DNA of 64,000 bases, taken from contig JANATF010000001.1 of NCBI GenBank assembly GCA_029449245.1, forward strand, positions 2,976,001-3,040,000. The letters are read 5' to 3'. How positions within the stretch are numbered: the stretch's first letter is position 1; every line of letters begins with the position of its first letter. The notes below the pieces were generated by a model. The model worked only from the letters and a program-made list of their open reading frames with translations. It was not told where the DNA came from and did no database searches. The translations under genes were made by a program, and so were the position numbers. Of this stretch, positions 38,644-50,165 are shown piece by piece. This stretch comes from Mortierella alpina (taxonomy: Eukaryota; Mortierellomycota; Mortierellomycetes; Mortierellales; Mortierellaceae).

Positions 38644-40664
38644 ATGAGAGTAAGACGCAGCACTGGATTGCAAGAAAGTAGAGGGCAAGTACACCACCAT
38701 GTGATCATTGTTAACCGGGCTGAGCATGAACGAATAGATTGCGGTCGAAGGTTGTTGCCACGGCGAGCTGGACGCTATCTACAAAGCGATCCATGATCGT
38801 GAGACGCAAAATGGATACAAGGTGGACCTGTTGCTTATCTGTGGAGACTTCCAGGTATGCGCATATGCCTGGCTAGCATACAGGAATAGCAGACGTGCTC
38901 ATCTTCCAACTAACACCCATCCTTTCGCCGCAGTCGATCCGGAACGAGGCAGATTTGGATACTATTGCTTGTCCCCGAAAATACCTTAGACTGGGCACAT
39001 TTCACAAGTATTACTCTGGAGAATGCAAGGTGCCTATCCCAACCGTCTTTATTGGTGGCAACCATGAAGCGAGCAACTACCTGTGGGAGCTGTAAGTTGT
39101 GAATAGCCATCGTTCATACTCTCTCGATATTTGACTCTTTTAGTATTGTACTCATGCCTACCATGGTCAACTAGGTATCACGGAGGTTGGGTCTGCCCTG
39201 GGATCTACTTTCTTGGCTTTGGCGGTGTGATCAACGTGGGCGGCCTTCGTATCAGCGGCATGTCGGGGATCTACAAATCCGGCCACTACCAGTCAGGACA
39301 CTACGAGACGTTCCCCCTGAACGACAACCACAAAAGAAGCATCTATCATGTCCGCAAGTATGATGTTTACAAGATGTTGCAGGTCAAGGAGCCTATGGAT
39401 ATCTTCCTTTCTCATGACTGGCCCCTGGGCATTGAGCGATTCGGCGATGTGCAATGGTTGCTCCGCAAAAAAAAGTTTTTCAAGGACGAGGTAAAAACAA
39501 CACATGCACACACACTTCGTGGAACGACAAGCTACAGTTTACAGGTGGACCCGAGTCGTGTCATCTTGTACTGACGATGATCTTTTTCAATCTAGATTCG
39601 CGACAATACATTGGGAAGCTTAGCCTACGAGCATGTCCTTACATCTTTAAAACCGGCTCATTGGTTCTCGGCACACTTGCACGTACGCTATACAGCTGTC
39701 GTGCAATGGAATAATACCCCAAATGCGCAGGATACAAGTATGGCGCAGTCAGCCGCAGTTATTAGCCAGCCAGGTGCCGCACAGGAACTAAAGAATCCTG
39801 ATGAGATTGACATAAGTCTGGATGACGAAGACGAGGAGGTCAAGCCCACTGAGAGTGATCAAAAGAACGACGTGGCCGCGGTATCATCTAACCCTGATGA
39901 AATTCAGATTGACATGGACGACGAGAGTGAAGGTGAAGCGGATGCTGGATCAACGGTCGCAGCGCCGCAGCAACAACAGCCTATTGTGACGAAGAGCCCT
40001 TCAAAGGCGTATCCGACAAGTACAAAATTCCTTGCACTGGACAAATGCTTGGAGCAGCGCGAGTTTTTGGAGATCCTTGACTTTCCCGAGGCCATGGGAC
40101 CAGTGGAATTCAAGTACGACGAGGAGTGGCTGGCCATTGTTCGAACACTGGACTCATTTCTGTCTCTTGAATCTCGCCAACGGCCGCCTCTTGAAGGGAA
40201 ACGACTACAGCAGTAACGTCTTGATGAAGCTCTTCCGTATTTTCGCATCTTGCATGACTCCCCTGAGCTCGACACTAACGCCGTTGAAATGCTTTTCGGC
40301 TTCGTTTTATGTTTGATAGCACATTGGAGGTCAACCGTGAGTGGGTCCGAAACAACATCACATTGAAGCGTGGACTAGGAATACCAGAAAATTTCCAGCC
40401 GACAGCACCTGCACACGACCCTGTGCGTACTATGGGACATCAGGAGAAGCAGAATTGCAGTAAGTCAATCGTAGTTGCAAAGAAACTTGAGAACATGATA
40501 GAAAGGCGGATCATCAAAGAACTAAAAGTGTCTATCGCTGCTTCTTGCCCTTGTCTCTTGTCCAACGATACATAGTTGCCCCATTTGTGAACCCTCAGAC
40601 AGAGGAGTTTTGTGCTATGCTGCAGATCCCCAACAAGATCAATTCTAACGGCCGTCGTGCGTAG
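38644..40664 (+). CDS. DBR1: RNA lariat debranching enzyme
   Basis: Metallophosphoesterase that cuts the 2'-5' bond of excised intron lariats. Exons 38644-38649, 38738-38854, 38934-39091, 39175-39490, 39596-40212, 40320-40459 and 40576-40664 give 480 residues. The first coding exon is 6 bases (ATG AGA), joined to ATT GCG so that the protein starts [14 protein letters not shown], as in human DBR1. Metal-site motifs: [33 protein letters not shown] and [17 protein letters not shown] and the C-terminal [13 protein letters not shown] are family-specific. A central acidic insert ([13 protein letters not shown] and a repeat [14 protein letters not shown]) is not in the human enzyme. Tandem, 234 bases after the PAK gene. 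Confidence 0.95.
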
Positions 40665-40771
40665 AGCTAATCGCGAGACGCGCGGGAACTTGTGACGCGC
40701 AATAAAAGTCTTGTAATTTTTTTTTTTGTCATGCAGTTCATTCATAACCTTCACATGTAACCGGTCTGACA

Positions 40772-41705
40772 ATGCCTCATCCACGAGGCAGTCCAGGAAG
40801 TGGAGGTAGAGGCAGAGGCGGGGCAGGAGGTTATAGCAATCACCCATACTCTGAACACAGCCGAGGTAGAGGAGGCGCCCGCGGAAGAGGAAGAGGTGGC
40901 GGCAGAGGTACTGGAGAACCTCGAGAGGACCGGAGGCGCTACCACGAGGATCAGCCGAATGACGACTACATACCGCTCTCAGGGAGGACACGAGGTGTCA
41001 GCAGTATGATAGCACAGAATATGATGAGGCGACCATGCGATTAGGCGACCATGCGATTGTCATGACTTCTGAGCGCTATGAGCTTTTTTTTTCTCCCTTT
41101 GTTTCTCACTCTGCGCTGTTCAACCCAACGATAGAGTCTCGAGGGATCACCAAGGCGCTTCGGGGTAATGCGCATAGACAGAGTGGCCCATCAAGGGCAA
41201 ACTACTCTCGTCGAGGAAGACGGATGGAAAGTACTCAGAAAAACGTCCTGTCGAACCCAAGGCCCAGCCAGCTTCCTAAACGGCCGTTATCTGGGAAACA
41301 AAAGGACAAGAAGTTTGTTAAGGCAGCTCGAGCGGGAAGTCATTCAGAGGACGATTCAGGCGATGTCGTTACTGGCTACAACTATGAGAATGATGAGGGC
41401 ATCGACTCGGGTATGTGAAGAAAAACAATCAATGGAGAGGCTGAGAGGATGCAGGCTTAGCATATCAATTGGCGATGCTCACCGTACTTCCTATGCATAT
41501 AGACGAGGCTGATCAATCTGAGGAGGAATATCTTATGCAAGGGTTTGACTGGTCCGAGGCTGATCAGGATCCGGACCAGAAGAGTAAAGCTCATAGCCGA
41601 ACGGTTCAGCTAGAGCCGGAGCTAGAGCCATGTGTATCGATGAGCGGGTGGGGAGGCGCCTTAGTATATCAACGCCCTGACGAGAGGAAAAAAACAGCAT
41701 CATGA
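40772..41705 (+). CDS. RGG-box protein of unknown function
   Basis: Three exons (40772-41003, 41135-41410, 41503-41705) sum to 236 residues in frame. The N-terminus is an RGG/RG box (GRGRGGAGG, SRGRGGARGRGRGGGRGTG), typical of RNA-binding and arginine-methylated proteins. The middle is basic (RANYSRRGRRM, LSGKQKDKKF). The C-terminus is acidic (DEADQSEEEYLMQGFDWSEADQD). No known domain is recognised. Exon 1 alone could also encode a 90-residue protein ending at 41044 if the first intron is retained. It follows DBR1 by 107 bases. The gene call rests on clean splice sites and opposite charge blocks, not on homology. Confidence 0.6.
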
Positions 41706-41789
41706 TATTGATCCTTATCGTTTATTAAACGCGCTACATGAATCTCGAGAGGTGGCGATAGTGGAGGCGGATGGTGTTCACACGTCTCT

Positions 41790-42988
41790 TTAACGCATCT
41801 CAGGAGGGCAGTCGGGTTGACGAGAAGGATGAGCAGCCTTGAACTCTTCCACTTCTTCGAGTGCGGCATTGACACGCGACATGACTGGATACGCGGCCAT
41901 ATCGACGCCAAAGCTTTTTTGGGGGAGGAGGGAGGAACTTTTCTTGTCAGCTTATCTATGTTGACCACATTTGTTCCTCGGACACATTTACAGACGATGA
42001 TATGCACAGTCTTACCGGACACCGTTGTAGAATTGAGGCATTAAAAACACATCGGCCATAGTGATGGAGTCACCAAAGGCGTACTTTCCTGCGGTCTTGA
42101 CAAGCATCTTCTCCAGTGCTATGGTTGTGTCATGGAAAAGGGTTGTTTGCGAGATATGAGCAAACTGGCAGAAGGGTGAATCATAGTGAGAGTCCATTGC
42201 GCAGTTCTTTTTTGTGTACCGGCAAACCCCTCTGATAAGAAGTGTGTGGCCCATTCGGCCTCCTTGTCCTTGCCAATGTATTTGAGAACGCGCATGCTGC
42301 AGACTGGCTGGATGTCCATGGCCACTGCCTGCACTAGAGCGCGTACCTGTGTCGCCAAAATGATTTAATGTGAGGCGGTGTTATAGCATACCGACAGAGA
42401 GCGCTTAAGGAAAATGACACACTCAGGCTTACTATCGCCCTGTCAGTGGGAGACTTTGGAAGGAGTGGGAATTCTGGAGAGACGGAGGAGACAGAGACAG
42501 AGAGACAGAGAGTGGGTAAGAGGTTGCCTGTGAGCGATCTGGACTTTGATGTTCTGCGCGACGTCCATGATTTCACTACCGTTGGGTCGAGTCTCCTCCA
42601 GATAGTCGAGGATGGCCAAGGACTCGATCAAGACCTGTCCGTTGGTGTTGCTGTCCACGAAAGCGGGGACTGCGCCAAAAGGTTGGATCTTTTTGTACTC
42701 TGCGGTTTTCTGTAGAGGTAACGAGGTGTAAGAGACGGAGGAATTGTGAAGGTTCTTCTTCCAACTTTTTTGCTTTTTGGGATGAAGGAGAGACGTTTGG
42801 TTTCACGACTTCGCCCAGGGCAAGGACGAGATGCTTGGTCGACTCACGTTCTCTTCTGTCAAGAGGTTGACAGGGCGAGTCTCATAGGCGATTTTCTTTA
42901 GGTTCAGTCCGATGCGGACTCGCCAGGAACAGGAGGAGCGATGGAACGAGTAGAGCACCGGCAGGGTGCTGGTGGCTGTCAAGGACAT
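41790..42988 (-). CDS. maiA: Maleylacetoacetate isomerase (zeta-class glutathione S-transferase)
   Basis: Glutathione-dependent enzyme that turns maleylacetoacetate into fumarylacetoacetate in tyrosine and phenylalanine breakdown. The thioredoxin-like half has the signature [14 protein letters not shown], then [12 protein letters not shown] and [16 protein letters not shown]. The C-terminal half has [47 protein letters not shown] and a final [17 protein letters not shown], all typical. Six exons. The join after RPNG is uncertain: the donor at 42579 with the acceptor at 42440 is one base out of frame, while a GC donor near 42528 with the acceptor at 42433-42432 stays in frame but adds about 15 residues. 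The family call is firm. Confidence 0.9.
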
Positions 42989-43431
42989 TCTGGACGAGTG
43001 CAGTGCGTTGCAAGAGAAGAAGGTGGGGAGGGACGAAGAGGGATGAAGAGGGACGAAGACGAAAGAAGAGGAAAGAAGAGGAAACAAGAAGAGCGAAGAA
43101 AACGAGATGCTCTCCGTGGGAGAATAAGAGCCATCGCCCACGCGCACGCCCTGACAGGCATGCCCGCGCCCTGCTGTCTGCTGTCTGAATGAGGAAACCT
43201 GTGGCCAGCTGGAGGCAGGCGCGCCGCCCGTTCGCCAGAGTGCTCAGCAGGGTGGCACTGTTGCCACGCCGGGCTGTGATTCGGTGGCAAGACAAAATGA
43301 AGCTAAAGTCGCCGACCCCTTTTTCCCCTTTTGTCTTTGCTCCTCCATCATCTCCATCGACCACCTTTCATCCGTCCGCAGCCCGCCTCCTCCCCATCAC
43401 AGACCCCGCTCCAAGAGGATCATCACCCGCC
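42989..43431. promoter_or_regulatory. Divergent region, isomerase / metacaspase
   Basis: The gap is 443 bases. A GA-rich stretch at about 43008-43110 is CT-rich on the isomerase strand and lies in its leader. The metacaspase leader is moderately CT-rich (about 43315-43400). Nothing else is seen. Confidence 0.4.
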
Positions 43432-45096
43432 ATGTACCCCGGCCATTACCAGCATCCGCAGCCCTACGGCGCTCCCCCTGCTGCCTATCCACCCCTGGGC
43501 CAGCCTGCTTACCCGCCACACCCTGCCGGCGCACACCCACCTCCACACCAGCCGCCTGCTGGCTACCCAGGCTACCCGCCTGCACAGCCTCACTATGCTC
43601 CCCCAGCAGCTGCCCCATACCCCCACGCTACCTCGCCGTACCCCCCACCTGCGTCCTCGCCTTATGGAGCGCCGCCGGCAGCTGCCTACCCGCCACCACA
43701 CGGAGCGTATCCTCCTCCAGCCGCATATCCTCCTCCAGCCGCCTATCCTCCTCCAGGCGCGCCTCCTCACCATCCTCCTGGAGCCCCCATGTACCAGATC
43801 CCACAGCACATGGTAGGCTCTTTGTTAGCACGTTGATACCGGGTTGCTTCCTGAAACATGTTCGTAGAATTCTCACCTTACATGTTGATACATACTAGAT
43901 TGCTCCTGTCAATGTGCCTCCACCTCCTCAGGGTTGGGCTATGCACCAGAGTCCTCATATGGTGCCCCCTATGAACTTCCAGCTGTCCAACTGTCGGGGT
44001 CGCAAGCGAGCTCTATTTATCGGCATCAACTACTTCCGCCAGCGCAACGAGCTCCGTGGATGTATCAACGATGTCAAGAACATCAAGGCGTTCCTCATTC
44101 GCCAGTTCGGGTTCCGAGAGGAGGATACCATTTCGCTGACAGATGATCAGAGAGACCCCACGAGGATCCCGACAAAGGCCAATATCATTGCCGCGATGCA
44201 GTGGCTCGTCCGCGACGCACGACCCAACGACTCTTTCTTCTTCCATTTCAGTGGACACGGTGGACAGACTGCTGATCTCGATGGGGATGAGGACGATGGG
44301 TTTGACGAGACGATCTATCCCGTCGACCACGAAAGGGCGGGCACGATCATTGATGACACGATGCATGATATCATGGTTCGTCCTCTGCCTGCAGGATGCC
44401 GTTTGACGGCCATCATGGACTGCTGCCATTCAGGTTCTGCGCTGGATTTGCCGTACACCTACAGCACCTCCGGCCAGCTCAAGGATCAGAATATAGTTTC
44501 TGGAATTGGGAGCGGCTTGAAGAATGCCGGTCTCTCGTACATGAAAGGCGATTTGGGCGGAGTGTTCAGCAGTTTGGGAGGCATGGGCAAGAAGATCGCG
44601 AACCCCCAAAATCGCCAGGAGGCTTTGAGGAGGAAGGCCAGTCCCGCAGACTGTATCATGTTCAGTGGGTATGTATAAACTCTTCACACTCTAGGCTACT
44701 AAGATATCAGTTTTCTTTTCAAGTTGCACGCTAACCAGCCGTTTTCATTTTCTATGGTGAATACAGTTGCAAAGATACCCAGACATCGGCGGATGCCCAT
44801 GAACAGGGATTCGGAATGACCGGAGCCATGACCTTTTCTTTCATCTCGGCGTAAGTGAACGCTACTGCTATGATTGTGGTTTTGAAAAGAAAAAAAATGA
44901 GAGCAAATGTGTTACTGATATTACGCTCTGTAACCATACCTGCTACTTGTATTTTGGTAGACTGAGCGCCAATCCTCGCCAGACGTATATCCAGCTTCTC
45001 AACAGCATTCGTGATATTTTGCGCTCGAAATACAGTCAGAAGCCTCAGCTGAGCTCGAGCCATCCCGTCGATCTCAATCTGATTTTTACCATGTGA
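43432..45096 (+). CDS. MCA1: Type I metacaspase
   Basis: Caspase-fold cysteine protease cleaving after Arg/Lys, linked to proteostasis and cell death. Four exons (43432-43812, 43899-44668, 44767-44850, 44961-45096) give 456 residues. The first 150 residues are a Pro/Tyr/Ala-rich prodomain with near-perfect YPPPAA repeats. The p20 domain starts [12 protein letters not shown]. The catalytic His is in HFSGHGG (about residue 247) and the catalytic Cys in MDCCHSGS (about 301). The p10 part has ADCIMFSGC and GAMTFSFI. The prodomain plus p20/p10 order is type I. All introns are canonical. Confidence 0.95.
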
Positions 45097-45371
45097 GATC
45101 GGCTACCCTTTTAATTCGAGCGTCTTCTGTCTTGTTTTCTTCTTATTCTTTTCCTTGCGGATCAAAACCGAACCTGCTGTTATTTTTTATGTAACCAGTG
45201 TCCACTTTCTTTTTGTTATTTTTTTGAGCCCCACGTTTGTATAATAAATTTGCGCTTGATATCTTCCAAATAATGGTCTACCCCCAAGCTACCATGGACA
45301 CGGATGTGGAAGGCACAATTGAACGAACGCCAGCGTTTTATTTCGTGCAGATTAGTATATATTATAAATAC

Positions 45372-48300
45372 TCAGTGACTGAAGAGACTGAAGAATAGAT
45401 AGATGATGCTGCCAAAGAATCGGAAGAGCGACAACCCAAAGACACTCCACATAATCGCCGCCAGATACGCATTCGATCCATCCTATGAAAAGAAAACGGG
45501 AATGTTGGACATGTCAGGACCAGCTTTTCGGGGGAAATAGTACAGGTGTCATGGAAGTGTGGCATATATTTGAGAAATCGCAATTGCAAAAGCGCACATA
45601 CAGTCATGGTCAGTCTCTTTTCCATAGCTGTCGAACAAATGATGGCGACCAAAAGTCCATTGGAGCCGATCCATGCCATGACCAGCCTGGTCCTGAATCC
45701 ACGATAGTAATCATCCTGCTTTGTGGCCGCACTCCGTGGCTGATGGACCTCTTGTACCTTGTGCGAGAGTTCAGCAATGGCTTCATCATACGCGTCGTTA
45801 CTACCAAATAAAAGTGTGGTTAATCTCAAGAGTTGTCGATCACCTAAAGGGCTTACACAGACGAGGTGCATTGGGCAGGACACAAAAAAAGTGAGAAAGA
45901 CCTACATATCAGCAGATGAGATGGGGACCTCGACCTCGACCACTTGTCCATCTCCTTTCTTTGCCTCTCCAAGATCAGAATGAGTTGAATTGTCGCCTTT
46001 TGTGCCCCAGCTAAGCAGTAAAGTGGTTGCAAAGATGAGGATCAATAAGTCGCGCAATTCATTTTGCAGATACTCACAAGCCATAATAGCCACCGGCTGC
46101 AAATCACAGCTCCGAGGGTGCATCCACACCACATACCTGACATCGTGTGTATTACAAAACGCGTACACGTTCAAGATGTTGACATAGCTCGGCATCATGA
46201 ACAAGTACTGTACAAAACTTGTAATCATATGCCACGGATCCATGTACAGTACAGACATGAGGATATATAGCCCATACGTTGAAAGCAAGGAGAGGATGAT
46301 GTCCCTGAAGGCTGCATTTTTGATGATAGTCTGGAACACTTGGAACGCGGCCTGCGAATGATCGATGCTGTTGAATGCCGCCTGCAGAGATCGGATGGTA
46401 ATCAAGGTGGCCGCAAACAGCATGTAGCCCATTATCAGCGCGAACGCGATCATCGACATGGTGTAGGTTGCTTTGGATCCTTGAGGTCGATTACTAGATG
46501 TGATACGATGAAGAATATTAAATTGTAGCCGGGGGAATTGGCCAGGATATCGAGGGGATTCGATGTGTGAGTACTAAACCCTATTATTCAGCATGCATAC
46601 ATGCATGCACAGATATGTATAAAAAAACAGCTGGTGTTACTTACCCCATGGCGCAGATGAATTGAGTGCAGATGAGGAATATATACAAGTAGCGCATCAC
46701 TTCGTAGACCTTGTCGCCCCATCCGTCTCCGAAGGGGTCCATAGCTGGGTCCGACAGGGATCTCGTCAGGAAAAAGAAGGTCAGGTACATGTTACCCTAG
46801 TGACCGCAAGGATTTATCATCAGTTGGGCATTCTCTCCTTGAGAAAAATACACATTTTCAAATCATTTAGTGAGGCAACAAGTGCGCCCATGGAACAAAG
46901 TATCTTCTTACCAGTGCAAACCACGAAAAGACGATGCTGATGAAGTTGTAAAAAAACTCGAGATGGAACCAGAGCTTTCTGATAAATCCATGGTCGGATC
47001 TCCAGATGTTGGCGGAATGCGTCAACGCATAGATGGCCGCAAAGAAGGATCCGTTCAACCAACGTCGCCGCTGCGAGATGAACTCTGGGACTGAATCAGG
47101 GACGTCCGTTTCTCCTGTTGCCGAACGGACGTACTTTAGCAGCCACTGGCCCCCTCGTTTGGCGACCAGCTCAAAGCAAAGAATGCGATCCTCGGCCAAG
47201 TACATATTCGCCGAAAAGATGTTGTCCATATCTCCGCCTTGGTTCTCGCCCTTGAAATACGAAGCCAGCGGACCATTCCCTTTGGCATCATTGAGCAATG
47301 CCTTGTACCGGTACGCGGAGAAGGCTCCAGGAAGGACAGAGATGTAGCCAAACACGGATTCCATGGGCTTGTCTAGGATGTTGGACATCTTGTACTCGAA
47401 GTTTTGCGCCGCCACAAGGGGGTTGAACAAATTGACACATCCACGACCGGTCATGGCGCAGATCTCACCACAGGCGCCTGCGACGTTCTTATTCACGTCA
47501 AAGGACTTCCACAGATGATAAATGGAAGTGTTTCCTGGTCGAGTTCCGACATCCAAGAGCACACAGACGTTGGGGTTCAGGATGGGGCCGAACGCGTTGA
47601 AGAACCAGCGATGAGAGTTGAGCTTTTTCTTGTTCTTTTCTTTCAAACAAAAGAGGATTTGAACGGGTGGGATCCTGCTGGCGGCAGACTTGACCTTGAG
47701 TTCAGGGTCGATTGAGATTTGAGCCGTGTATTCGTATAGATGGGCGACAACCTCTTTACCACCGACTGCGTTCTTGGCGATTCCATCCTGATAGACACCC
47801 ATCATGGCCAAGACACTGAGCACACGCGGACTGCACTTGTAGCGACCATCCGCCACGATACAGACTACCACTTTCTTCCAGCCGTCGGGACCCCAGGTCT
47901 TGGAGCGGTCGCGCGCGCACAAATGAGAGATGTTTTTCATGACGCCGTGCATCGTACGACAAAAGAGAATCTCGTCTTCCTGTACGACACATACGAACAT
48001 GAAAGGAGAAGGCAGAATCAGTCTCCAGGGGTTAGCGATCAGGCAGGTTAGCTGGCATCAACAAAAAGCACAATAAAAAAAAAGATACAAAAAATAATAC
48101 TAACATTGTACATCGTCATGACGATAAAAAGCTCTGTTTCCCTGTTCAACATCTTGGGTCGAAGAGTATAGTTCTGATGCGCAAAGTCGTTGGGATCACA
48201 GGTCACGGCAGTGTAGCGCATGGATGTGAACTCGTCCTCGGCCTTGCGTGGCAGCACATCGAGCAGCTTTGTCGGCACAGGGCAGTCCAGCACCAAATTG

Positions 48301-48932
48301 CCCTGGGTCAGTGTGACTTTTTTGGTTGTCTTGTACCGCCTTGCCTGTCGCATGGGAGCTGGACCATAATGCAACGTTGGGCTGTCATGGCCTTGTGGAA
48401 AGTAAGAGTAAGAAGGCGCAGGAGGAGGAAGAGGATTCATGGGGCCGTACCCTCCGCTAAAAGGGTAGGCGGCCTCCGGCATTTGCGAGGTGGGTGGTAG
48501 CGGGGGCGTCGGCATCGCAAAGGAGATGTTCTGCGCTCCAGTCTGAGGGTACAGCTGTGCCTGAGACCGCTGCCGTATCAATTGGGCCTCCTCAGCAGGG
48601 TTCGGTAAAGGACGAAATGAATTGTTGGAGGCGGCTGATCGCATTGTGCCTGTTCCTGGTCCGGACGTTGACGTTGTTGTAGAGACGCCGCCGCCGACAT
48701 ATCGTGGTGTGTTGGGACTGTGGTGGATGGGTAGCATCTGCAGAGAGCCGTCACTGCCGCCACTGCGATTGCTGCTGTTGCTGGTATTGGGGACGAGCGG
48801 ATTCCGTAATGGGTTGCTGCTTGTGGAGGGGTGTAGAAGGTTGCTGTTGTTTCCTGGAGCTGTATTGCCTCGCGCTGTGGTATAGGGCTGGCCGTTTCCA
48901 CCTGCGGTGTGGTTGTTAGTAGTATGGAACAT
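45372..48932 (-). CDS. Chitin synthase (class I-III type)
   Basis: Plasma-membrane glycosyltransferase polymerising UDP-GlcNAc into chitin. The first in-frame ATG is at 48932 ([12 protein letters not shown]). The N-terminal 210 residues are Pro/Asn/Gln-rich. The catalytic region has [47 protein letters not shown]-like sequence, GARPG-type site ([10 protein letters not shown]), [10 protein letters not shown] and [13 protein letters not shown], the UDP-GlcNAc and product-channel motifs. Several membrane helices follow ([37 protein letters not shown]). The end is [11 protein letters not shown]. Seven exons join with canonical introns. There is no myosin or cytochrome b5 domain, which excludes classes IV, V and VII. 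Confidence 0.95.
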
Positions 48933-50165
48933 GGCTGGGGCTGTTGAAACAGAGGAATGCTTAGCAACGCTGCTTCGGAAATGAGACAGAGGGGACGTGT
49001 GCTGAGACACTAAAGCATGCAGCCAAAGACAAGGTTAACTACACTCACCAGTCTGTCCGGCTTTGTTATATCAAATAAGGGCCTTTTTTGATGAGACGGC
49101 GGCAAAGGGCAGGAAGGAAAGTCGGGTCCTCTGTTGTCGCTTCTTGCTCGGTCAAGTTGAATAGTGCATGTACCAGACTCTAAGCACAAACAAGGGCAAA
49201 CGTGGAGATGAACCGACGAGAAAAAAAGGAGGGAACGGCGTGGCGTGAGGCGGGTGATGATCACTTGAGAGGAGTGTGAGAAAGGGTCTGGCGGGTGAAG
49301 CGACAGGCACACAAGGCGAGAGGAGTAGCTGCAAAGGTAGCGGGTGACAGATAGGAAGAGAGAGCGCAGTTGTGCCTCTGCGCCTTTTGTTTGCTGGCTG
49401 TTCTCTTGGCTGTTCCCTTGAGATGGTCGAGTGTAGACTGGAATGAATGAGTGAATGTGACGGATGAGGGCCAACAACAAATGCACAGAGATGAGAGTTG
49501 AGACGAAGTGAGTGAAAAAAAAAAAAAAAAAAAAAAGAAAAGAGAAGCAAAGACCAAAAAATACGGCTTCTTGGCCAAGTGCTCCAGAAGTATAGCCCGC
49601 GCGTGTTTGCTTGGACCTTTCCTGTGCTTCTCCAGAAGACTGAGAATGCAACAGCACAAAGCGGAGACCCTCGATCGATGTGGGTTTCAATAATGAACGC
49701 TAAAAGTTTAGATAATTTAGTGCCGAAATTGCTTGATGGAGACAAGGTTCGTGCTGGACAGGGGTACGACGCACGAGTCCTGAACGGGCGAATGTCTCTG
49801 TTACAGAAATTGCAGCTGTACCCTGTGCCCTCAGTTTGCCCATCCATGGAGTCGACACTCAGGATACAGCCGCAACCATAAAACAAATAGAGCGGCAAAC
49901 CTTGTGCCATGTCTACGCCAAGACGCCAAACAAAGAGCCAGGATGGAACTGGATCCGGCACTCTCTTGTTCTGGCGTTAGCAAGATTGATGTTTTTATTC
50001 TATCGCGTCGAAGGCGCGATGCGCCGCAGCGCCTCACCCATGCGCGGATCTGAGATCCATGTACTACCTCCAAAAGGTACAGTAACCCATGCATAAATAT
50101 CCAATCCATCATATATTAGACAATAGGTTCCTGCGAAGTTTGTAGAGAACTCGGGCTACACACAC
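48933..50165. other. Intergenic region, PHO89-like 3' flank / chitin synthase promoter
   Basis: About 1.2 kb separate two tandem minus-strand genes. An A22 run (49515-49536) lies in it, a T run on the gene strand. The frame at 49010-49690 and its overlaps are low-complexity and lack domains. No tRNA is seen. The size leaves room for an extended chitin synthase leader. Confidence 0.4.
49515..49536 (+). repeat. A22 homopolymer upstream of chitin synthase
   Basis: A run of 22 A lies about 580 bases upstream of the chitin synthase ATG. Poly(dA:dT) tracts often sit in nucleosome-depleted fungal promoters; that role is inference here. Confidence 0.85.

Noticed and set aside
49010-49961. Overlapping minus-strand open frames upstream of chitin synthase
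   Set aside because: They pass through a poly-T run and CT-rich DNA, have poly-Phe/Ser composition and no domain.
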